From Bacteroidota bacterium (GTDB lineage Bacteria; Bacteroidota; UBA10030; UBA6906): a DNA stretch of 6,458 nt. How positions within the stretch are numbered: the stretch's first letter is position 1; each line of letters starts with the position of its first letter. The stretch is taken from NCBI GenBank assembly GCA_016844425.1, contig JAERML010000084.1, positions 1 to 6,458 on the forward strand, read 5' to 3'. The position numbers were made by a program, and so were the translations under genes. Shown here one piece after another: positions 1 to 5,408 of the stretch. The notes under the pieces are model-generated. The model was not told where the DNA came from. It was given only the letters and a program-made list of their open reading frames with translations, and made no database searches.

Positions 1-28
1 ATGGCGACTCCTCTGTTTTCAGGTCGTT

Positions 29-1159
29 CTATACTTGTGTTTTCGGCGTGGGTCGTTTGACGACCGGAAACCCGCTCCTGATCCATCCTGAGGTTCCGCC
101 AGTAAGATTGAAGACGCGCGGGTATCCTCGTTGTTGCAGCAGGTGAGCTGCCTCCAATGAGCGACTTCCGCTTTGACACACAACGATGATATCCCTCTGG
201 GGATCATTCGGTATTTCAGCGATCCTGGCAGGTAGCGAACCAAGCGGGATGTTCATTACGTCTTCAATGGCACCGTGCGTTATCAGCTCCGATGGCTCCC
301 GGACGTCGAGAATGATTGGCCTGGAGGAACTCCTGAGCATCTCGAAAAGCTGTGCCGGCAGCACGTTGTTGATTGTGTTGCCCGGTTGAGGAACGCGCTG
401 GACCCCGCATTGGAGCGTCATCTTGCCACCGGATGCGATTCCTTCCGCCAACGGAGGGAAAAAGTCCTTCACAAACTCAACATACTCTTTCTTTGTCCGC
501 TGTTTCAGAAACGGGTTGGTCCGACGCTCATCACGAAGGTACGCATACTCATTGTCCGCATAGTCGTGACCCGGGAAGACCCGCATGTGGTCGGGAAGCG
601 GAAGAATCTTTGAGAACAGACTATCGTATTGCTCCTCTGCATTTCCGCCCGGAAGGTCACTTCGCCCCGCTTGACCGATAAGCAGCAGGTCCCCGGTAAA
701 CACTGCATCTTCGATGGCAAGAGTGATATGATTGTCGGTGTGGCCGGGAGTGAACAGAACTCGGACATCGAGAAGACCTGCAACAATGGTATCACCGTCC
801 TGGACATAACGGTCGACGGGAATTGCTGCATTCGCCCGCAACGTGTCACCGATGCCGAACTTGTTCCCTTGATCCACCACCTTCCATTTGTTTTTTGTAT
901 TCTCATGCATAACAATTTCCGCATCGAACAACTTCTTGAGTTCTCCGGCTGCAGAAACATGGTCTGCATGGGTGTGTGTGTCTATGGAGTGAATACGTGT
1001 TGGCCCGAGTTCCATGATTCGCGAACGGAGCAGAGGGAGGTCTTCGATATTCGGGTCGATGATGACGGCGCTACCTCCTGGAGAATTGGCAAGTACATAG
1101 GAGAGGGTACCTGTACCATCGGTGGAGCGAATCTGTTGAAGTATCATAGAGCATCTCAT
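29..1159 (-). CDS. MBL-fold persulfide dioxygenase-like protein fused to a rhodanese domain
   Basis: Predicted 376-residue cytosolic protein with two domains. Residues about 5-235 form an ETHE1-like metallo-beta-lactamase fold: the HxHxDH metal motif is at 62-67 (THTHADH), TPGH(T) has His140, FTGD has Asp157, and FPGHDY has His198. ETHE1 and persulfide dioxygenase-rhodanese fusions use a mononuclear iron held by two His and one Asp, and all three equivalents (H62, H140, D157) are present. Residues about 265-367 form a rhodanese domain with LDVRE at 284-288 and the active-site loop CQSGSRS at 328-334, with catalytic Cys328. By family knowledge the likely role is oxidation of glutathione or other low-molecular-weight persulfides to sulfite, coupled to sulfur transfer; the exact substrate is inference. 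The start at 1159 has GGTGA nine bases upstream. A second in-frame ATG at 1147 fits the usual family N-terminus (MILQQIRS) and may be the true start. It is divergent from clpC, and no sulfur-responsive regulator lies next to it in view. Confidence 0.9.
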   Translation of the reverse strand: MRCSMILQQIRSTDGTGTLSYVLANSPGGSAVIIDPNIEDLPLLRSRIMELGPTRIHSIDTHTHADHVSAAGELKKLFDAEIVMHENTKNKWKVVDQGNKFGIGDTLRANAAIPVDRYVQDGDTIVAGLLDVRVLFTPGHTDNHITLAIEDAVFTGDLLLIGQAGRSDLPGGNAEEQYDSLFSKILPLPDHMRVFPGHDYADNEYAYLRDERRTNPFLKQRTKKEYVEFVKDFFPPLAEGIASGGKMTLQCGVQRVPQPGNTINNVLPAQLFEMLRSSSRPIILDVREPSELITHGAIEDVMNIPLGSLPARIAEIPNDPQRDIIVVCQSGSRSLEAAHLLQQRGYPRVFNLTGGTSGWIRSGFPVVKRPTPKTQV

Positions 1160-1237
1160 GATCGTATGTCACCACTTATCCCACGGTCCACTGACGGCCA
1201 TGAAAGAAGCCAGCAAGATCGGGTGAGTTGGGTGAAT

Positions 1238-1266
1238 AAAATACGCAATTGGAGTGAAGTCGTCAA
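1238..1266 (-). promoter_or_regulatory. Possible sigma70-type promoter for the MBL-rhodanese gene
   Basis: On the minus strand TTGACG (1261-1266, five of six against TTGACA) is followed after 17 bases by TATTTT (1238-1243, four of six against TATAAT). It would start transcription near 1231 and leave a leader of about 70 bases before the ATG at 1159. The spacing is ideal but the -10 box is weak. In Bacteroidetes proper the housekeeping promoter consensus differs, so the call depends on the host lineage. Confidence 0.35.
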
Positions 1267-1362
1267 GTACTATTGGCAAATGCTCCACTCACAATATCAC
1301 ACCGCGGCCACCGGCATTGACGAAAGTGACCAGAACCAAAGTACCAAAGCCCCTTTTTCTCA

Positions 1363-1391
1363 TTGACTTACCTGGCTGATTTCTTTATATT
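1363..1391 (+). promoter_or_regulatory. Near-consensus sigma70-type promoter upstream of clpC
   Basis: TTGACT (1363-1368) and TATATT (1386-1391) are separated by exactly 17 bases, and each matches the sigma70 consensus at five of six positions. The expected start is near 1398, giving a 5' leader of about 120 bases before the clpC ATG at 1519. It is the best promoter match I found in the intergenic sequence. A second TATACT at 1495-1500 lies close to the gene but has no good -35 partner and would leave almost no leader. Confidence 0.6.
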
Positions 1392-1518
1392 CTGCCAGCA
1401 CATTCAGGGTTTTTCGTTGCAATTAGAGGAACTAGCTACGCTCCCAAAGTGGTTATATTGATAGCAATGGTGTTCCTACTGAGCAGTTCACGTATATACT
1501 TATACATGAGGAACCAGG

Positions 1519-4017
1519 ATGGAAGGCAACTTCTCTAATCGAGTTCAGGACGTCATTCGCCTCAGTCGTGAAGAGGCTCTGCGGCTCGGTCATGACTACA
1601 TCGGGACGGAACACCTCCTGCTCGGTGTAATCCGTGAGGGCGAGGGAATTGCCGTCAAGATCCTGAGGAACCTTGGGGTGGACCTCTACAAATTGAAGAA
1701 GGCCATCGAGGATACCGTGCGAACTTCAGGCGGCACGCTCACGATCGGAAACATTCCCCTCACGAAACAGGCCGAGAAGGTCCTGAAAATTACCTACCTG
1801 GAAGCGAAGCTTTATAAGTCTGACGTGATCGGCACCGAGCATCTTCTCCTTTCCCTTCTCCGGGATGATGACAATATCGCGGCACAAATTCTGCATCAAT
1901 TCAACATCCATTATGATGTGGTACGGGGGGAACTCGACAATATTATCAGTGGCAAACCTTCATCCCCGACGCATGCGCAACCTGGGGAAAAGAAGCCCGA
2001 AAAATCCAAGACACCCGTACTGGACAACTTCGGGCACGACCTGACAAAGCTGGCGGCAGAAGATAAGCTCGATCCCATTGTTGGACGGGAAAAGGAAATC
2101 GAACGGGTTGCCCAGGGTCTGAGCAGGAGGAAGAAAAACAATCCTGTCCTCATCGGTGAGCCCGGGGTCGGGAAAACTGCCATCGCCGAAGGATTGGCAA
2201 TGCGGATTGTGCAGAAGAAGGTGTCTCGCGTCCTGCACGGCAAGCGCGTAGTAACACTTGATCTTGCAGCTCTCGTTGCTGGTACAAAGTACCGTGGCCA
2301 ATTCGAAGAGCGCATCAAGGCTGTTATGAATGAATTGGAGAAGGCGAAGGATGTCATCCTGTTCATCGATGAGTTGCATACTATAGTGGGAGCTGGTGGT
2401 GCCTCGGGCTCGCTCGATGCCTCCAATATGTTCAAACCAGCACTCTCCCGGGGCGAGTTGCAGTGCATTGGCGCAACCACGCTTGACGAATATCGTCAGT
2501 ACATCGAAAAAGACGGCGCTCTCGACCGGCGGTTCCAGAAGATCATGGTCAACCCCACAACTGTCGATGAGACGATTCAGATTCTCGCCAACATTAAGCA
2601 CAAGTATGAAGAACATCACGGGGTCCGGTATGGCACAAAGGCCATTGAAGCTGCCGTGAAGTTGAGTGACCGGTACATCACCGACCGGTTCCTTCCGGAC
2701 AAAGCGATCGACGTCCTCGATGAATCCGGGTCGAGGGTCCATCTGGCGAACATCCACGTCCCCAAAGAAATTCTCGAACTAGAAGGTGAAGTTGAGAAGA
2801 TCAAGCAGTCCAAGAACCAGGTGGTGAAAAACCAGAACTTCGAAGAGGCGGCGCGTCTCAGAGACCTGGAAAAGAAATTCTTGAGCGACCTCGAGATCGC
2901 AAAACGGGAATGGGAGTTGAAGGCGCAGGATACGGTGCACGAAGTGACCGACGAGCATATGGCTGATGTCGTTTCCATGATGACCGGAATACCTGTCAAT
3001 AAGGTCGCACAATCTGAATCCGAGAAGCTCCTCAAAATGGACGTTGTGCTCAAGGACCAAGTGGTGGGCCAGGACGAGGCGCTCAAAAGCCTGAGCAAGG
3101 CAATACGACGCACACGCGCGGGTTTGAAGGATCCCTCCCGACCAATCGGCTCGTTCATCTTTCTTGGGCCAACCGGCGTGGGCAAGACCGAGCTCGCGAA
3201 GGCCCTGGCTCGGTATCTCTTCGATACGGAAGATGCCTTGATCAGAATCGATATGAGCGAGTACATGGAGAAGTTCAGCGTCTCACGCCTTGTGGGAGCA
3301 CCGCCCGGATACGTTGGATACGAAGAAGGCGGCCAGTTGACAGAAAAGGTACGAAGGAAGCCGTATTCTGTTGTCTTGCTGGATGAAATCGAGAAGGCCC
3401 ATCCGGATGTCTTCAATATTTTGCTACAGGTGCTGGACGATGGAATATTGACCGATAGTCTGGGGCGAAGAGTGGACTTCAAGAACACCATCCTGATCAT
3501 GACATCAAATGTTGGGACGCGTGACCTCAAGCGCGGAGGAGGTTTTGGATTCGGAACGGGAAGCAGCAAGGACGACTATGGCAACATGAAGTCAACCATT
3601 GAGGAAGCCCTGAAGCGGGTCTTCAATCCGGAGTTTCTGAACCGCATCGACGATACGATTATTTTCCATCAGCTCGAAAAGCACCATATTCTGGAGATCA
3701 TTGAGATTCAGATGCGCGATCTCATGAAGCGGATGGAGAGCATGGGCATCACGGTCGAGTTGACCAAACAGGCGCGGGAGTTCCTTGCGGATAAGGGGTT
3801 TGATCCTGCCTTTGGTGCCCGACCACTCCGCAGGGCACTTCAGAAGTATCTGGAGGATCCGATCGCTGAAGAGCTACTCAAGGGAAAGTTCGGCGAGAAA
3901 ACCAAGATCCGGGTGAAATTGAGTAAGAGGACCGGCGAACTCAAGTTCACAAAGATCGGCATACAGAAGAAAGGTGACACGATCACCGAAGAGGAAAAAC
4001 CTGCGGACGTCACATAA
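1519..4017 (+). CDS. clpC: ClpC-type AAA+ ATP-dependent protease unfoldase subunit
   Basis: Complete 832-residue Clp/Hsp100 unfoldase that feeds substrates to the ClpP peptidase in the cytosol. Domains in order: two Clp N-repeats (about 4-70 and 80-145, each with IGTEHLLL); a charged linker (about 146-168); NBD1 with Walker A GEPGVGKT (213-220), pore loop KYRG (257-260), Walker B VILFIDE (279-285) and arginine-finger region DRRF (336-339); a short middle domain with a UVR motif (about 421-456, containing FEEAARLRDLEKKF); and NBD2 with Walker A GPTGVGKT (550-557), pore loop GYVGY (597-601), Walker B VVLLDE (618-623) and sensor II GARPLRR (766-772). The short UVR-bearing middle domain separates it from ClpB, and the length is normal for ClpC. 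The ClpP-docking tripeptide appears to be FGF (676-678). The start is supported by GAGGA at 1508-1512, six bases before the ATG; the ATG at 1506 is out of frame. The gene stands alone, without ctsR or mcsAB beside it. Confidence 0.97.
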   Translation: MEGNFSNRVQDVIRLSREEALRLGHDYIGTEHLLLGVIREGEGIAVKILRNLGVDLYKLKKAIEDTVRTSGGTLTIGNIPLTKQAEKVLKITYLEAKLYKSDVIGTEHLLLSLLRDDDNIAAQILHQFNIHYDVVRGELDNIISGKPSSPTHAQPGEKKPEKSKTPVLDNFGHDLTKLAAEDKLDPIVGREKEIERVAQGLSRRKKNNPVLIGEPGVGKTAIAEGLAMRIVQKKVSRVLHGKRVVTLDLAALVAGTKYRGQFEERIKAVMNELEKAKDVILFIDELHTIVGAGGASGSLDASNMFKPALSRGELQCIGATTLDEYRQYIEKDGALDRRFQKIMVNPTTVDETIQILANIKHKYEEHHGVRYGTKAIEAAVKLSDRYITDRFLPDKAIDVLDESGSRVHLANIHVPKEILELEGEVEKIKQSKNQVVKNQNFEEAARLRDLEKKFLSDLEIAKREWELKAQDTVHEVTDEHMADVVSMMTGIPVNKVAQSESEKLLKMDVVLKDQVVGQDEALKSLSKAIRRTRAGLKDPSRPIGSFIFLGPTGVGKTELAKALARYLFDTEDALIRIDMSEYMEKFSVSRLVGAPPGYVGYEEGGQLTEKVRRKPYSVVLLDEIEKAHPDVFNILLQVLDDGILTDSLGRRVDFKNTILIMTSNVGTRDLKRGGGFGFGTGSSKDDYGNMKSTIEEALKRVFNPEFLNRIDDTIIFHQLEKHHILEIIEIQMRDLMKRMESMGITVELTKQAREFLADKGFDPAFGARPLRRALQKYLEDPIAEELLKGKFGEKTKIRVKLSKRTGELKFTKIGIQKKGDTITEEEKPADVT

Positions 4018-4042
4018 AGACGACCTTGCAGGTCAAGAATGA

Positions 4043-4072
4043 CAGAAGGTCTCGCACGCGCGAGACCTTCTG
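4043..4072. terminator. Hairpin between convergent genes, probable bidirectional terminator
   Basis: CAGAAGGTCTCGC (4043-4055) and GCGAGACCTTCTG (4060-4072) are perfect 13-bp inverted repeats around the loop ACGC. The structure sits 25 bases after the clpC stop and 23 bases beyond the stop of the opposing regulator gene, so it can serve both. The U-tracts are poor: GCGTTTATC follows on the plus strand and TCATTCTTG on the minus strand. Position and stem quality favour a terminator, but efficient intrinsic termination is not assured. Confidence 0.75.
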
Positions 4073-4095
4073 CGTTTATCAGCAATGGATCCCGG

Positions 4096-5040
4096 TCAGA
4101 CCTTCTTTCGAATGCCGGGAAGACCGAACTTCTTCAACCGATACCGGAAGTTCGCCTCGCTGAGGCCAAATACCTGGGCCGTCCTTGACTGATTGTACAT
4201 GAAGTGCTTCAGTGCACGCTGAATGATGAGTTTCTCAATCAGATCGAGTGATTGATCGAGGATGAAAATTTTTCCCGAGTGAATATTGGCAATGGCATCC
4301 GCGAGATGCTGGTGTTCGTCCAGGAAGTCCGGAGGAAGCTCCAGGTTGTCACCGTGAGAGATCATCACCCCTTTCCCGATCACTGCCACGAGTTGCTGGA
4401 GGTTCCCAGGCCACTGCCCCTGTGAGAGAATGTGACTGGTGTTGGGGCTGATTTCCTTCATTGGTTTTCCGAGACTTGCACACAATTGTTTCGTAATGGA
4501 CGTCGTGAGCGAAGGGATATCTTCGACTCGTTCCCGCAGCGGAGGGACTTCGACCAACTCGAACTTCTCAAGGTGGCCAACAAGATCCGCCGCGAACACG
4601 CCGCTTTGGGCAAGCCGCTCCAACGGCTGTTGCGTGGTCACAATCACCTTGATACCGACAAATCTCCTCTTCCCCTCCTTTAAGAAGGATGAAACGAGGG
4701 CTTGGTTGTGCGGAGCGAGCAAGTCTGCGTCCGCCACTGTGATGGTGGCGTTGTCGCTGATGGCAGCAGGCTTTCGGCCCGTCAATGATTCTGCCGATTC
4801 AAGATCCTGACCCGTGAAGGTTGCGCGGATTTCCTCCGTCGTCATGGATCTTGCGTCAATCAAAACGTACGGCTTCTTCTTCCCTTTGGCATTGTGAATT
4901 TCCCAAGCCACCGTCCTTCGTCCTGAACCGGCCTCGCCTATGATAAGGACGTCTTCGCGTCCCGGACCGAGCTTGGCTACCTGCTTGACGATTCGCTTTG
5001 CAAACGAACTGGTACCAACCAATCGTAGTTCCTGCGTCAT
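4096..5040 (-). CDS. Enhancer-binding-protein-like regulator with degenerate AAA+ domain and Fis-type HTH
   Basis: Predicted 314-residue DNA-binding protein with the layout of PspF: no N-terminal sensor domain, an AAA+ module (about 7-235) and a Fis-type helix-turn-helix (about 283-307, NQSRTAQVFGLSEANFRYRL). The relationship to sigma54 activators is clear from the P-loop region (LIIGEAGSG), VPPLRERVEDIP (165-176) and WPGN (210-213). The catalytic positions are altered: Walker A lysine is Arg41 (GEAGSGRR, 35-42); Walker B DE is Ala103-Asp104; sensor I Asn is Gln137; the two arginine fingers are Ala150 and His156; the sensor II arginine is Gln215 (WPGNLQQL). The best counterpart of the sigma54-contacting GAFTGA loop is ESLTGR (84-89). 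I infer a pseudo-ATPase that binds DNA and probably does not remodel sigma54 holoenzyme alone; it may repress, or partner another activator. The start has GGAG 11 bases upstream, a long spacing. It lies downstream of the aspartate kinase gene on the same strand, across a 368-base gap, and is convergent with clpC. The target genes are unknown. Confidence 0.85.
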   Translation of the reverse strand: MTQELRLVGTSSFAKRIVKQVAKLGPGREDVLIIGEAGSGRRTVAWEIHNAKGKKKPYVLIDARSMTTEEIRATFTGQDLESAESLTGRKPAAISDNATITVADADLLAPHNQALVSSFLKEGKRRFVGIKVIVTTQQPLERLAQSGVFAADLVGHLEKFELVEVPPLRERVEDIPSLTTSITKQLCASLGKPMKEISPNTSHILSQGQWPGNLQQLVAVIGKGVMISHGDNLELPPDFLDEHQHLADAIANIHSGKIFILDQSLDLIEKLIIQRALKHFMYNQSRTAQVFGLSEANFRYRLKKFGLPGIRKKV

Positions 5041-5218
5041 GGGGTCTAGTACTCCGGAGTGAATGTGTGTGATGGTTTTTGGTAAACTGATTACTTATGT
5101 AACCCGTTAGAGTATAAGACGATTTGACGTAGGAAACAGTTCATAATACCACACCGGAGTCCATCAAGCGGGGCATGACATCCTGCACGAGACGAAAGTT
5201 CAGCCCAACGACACAATT

Positions 5219-5238
5219 AATCGCAGGTGGCTGCGATT
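5219..5238 (-). terminator. Small hairpin, possible weak terminator after the aspartate kinase gene
   Basis: AATCGCAG (5219-5226) and CTGCGATT (5231-5238) form a perfect 8-bp stem around a 4-base loop. Read on the minus strand it is followed by AATTGTGTCGTT, a modestly U-rich run. It lies about 170 bases downstream of the aspartate kinase stop, which is far for a dedicated terminator, so it may instead be incidental or a processing or attenuation structure. Confidence 0.3.
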
Positions 5239-5348
5239 GGACGGGGAACATCTGGAAGGTGCTGGCGTTCCTCTTGCACGACAGCAGAGAGATGAACAAG
5301 ACAAGTGAGCAGGATGTGTTGACAACCGAGGGGGAGGCTACCCGGAAT

Positions 5349-5369
5349 TCGAGATCCTTGGATTCTCGA
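5349..5369. repeat. Imperfect inverted repeat just downstream of the aspartate kinase gene
   Basis: TCGAGATCC (5349-5357) pairs with GGATTCTCGA (5360-5369) with one bulged base. The stem begins about 40 bases after the aspartate kinase stop codon. No U-tract follows on either strand, so it is recorded as a hairpin of unknown role, possibly protecting the mRNA 3' end. Confidence 0.3.
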
Positions 5370-5408
5370 GATGGCTGATTGCTTATGTGAAATGATTTGC
5401 TCGGCGAA

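Larger units (their letters stand above)
1160..1518. other. Divergent intergenic region between the MBL-rhodanese gene and clpC
   Basis: These 359 bases separate two divergently transcribed genes. I see no credible gene: the plus-strand open frame that runs into this region from about 629 is the antisense of the MBL-rhodanese gene and has no recognisable domain. The region holds promoter candidates for both sides (listed separately) and a leader of about 120 bases before clpC. I did not find a CtsR-type heptad repeat (GGTCAAA pairs) or a CIRCE inverted repeat, the usual stress operators near clp genes. An 8-bp palindrome, GTATATAC, lies at 1492-1499 just before the clpC ribosome binding site. 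It is too short to call an operator. Confidence 0.6.
5041..5408. other. Gap between the aspartate kinase and regulator genes, no convincing gene
   Basis: This stretch of 368 bases lies between two minus-strand genes. It holds two small hairpins (listed separately) and some promoter-like boxes reading toward the regulator: TATACT at 5111-5116 and TATTAT at 5143-5148 on the minus strand, neither with a good -35 element. A minus-strand frame ending at 5141 reads a hydrophobic run LVLFISLLSC with the Cys codon at 5276-5278, resembling a lipoprotein signal, but it has no ATG or GTG start and no ribosome binding site in a sensible place. The heptamer CCGGAGT occurs at 5054-5060 and 5154-5160. The gap probably carries the regulator's own promoter. 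Confidence 0.5.

Noticed and set aside
1..28. An ATG at position 1 opening a 19-codon plus-strand frame
   Set aside because: It overlaps the 3' end of the minus-strand gene, has no visible upstream context and encodes no recognisable peptide.
629..1366. A 245-codon plus-strand open frame across the MBL-rhodanese gene and into the intergenic region
   Set aside because: It is antisense to a gene with clear catalytic motifs, its translation has no recognisable domain, and it ends just at the clpC promoter.
1391..1518. A CtsR or CIRCE heat-shock operator upstream of clpC
   Set aside because: I looked for GGTCAAA heptad pairs and the CIRCE inverted repeat and found neither.
1960..2757. A 265-codon minus-strand open frame inside clpC
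   Set aside because: It is antisense to NBD1 of ClpC and shows no family features.
2616..3569. A 317-codon minus-strand open frame inside clpC
   Set aside because: It is antisense to conserved ClpC coding sequence, is serine- and arginine-rich in the manner of antisense frames, and has no domain.
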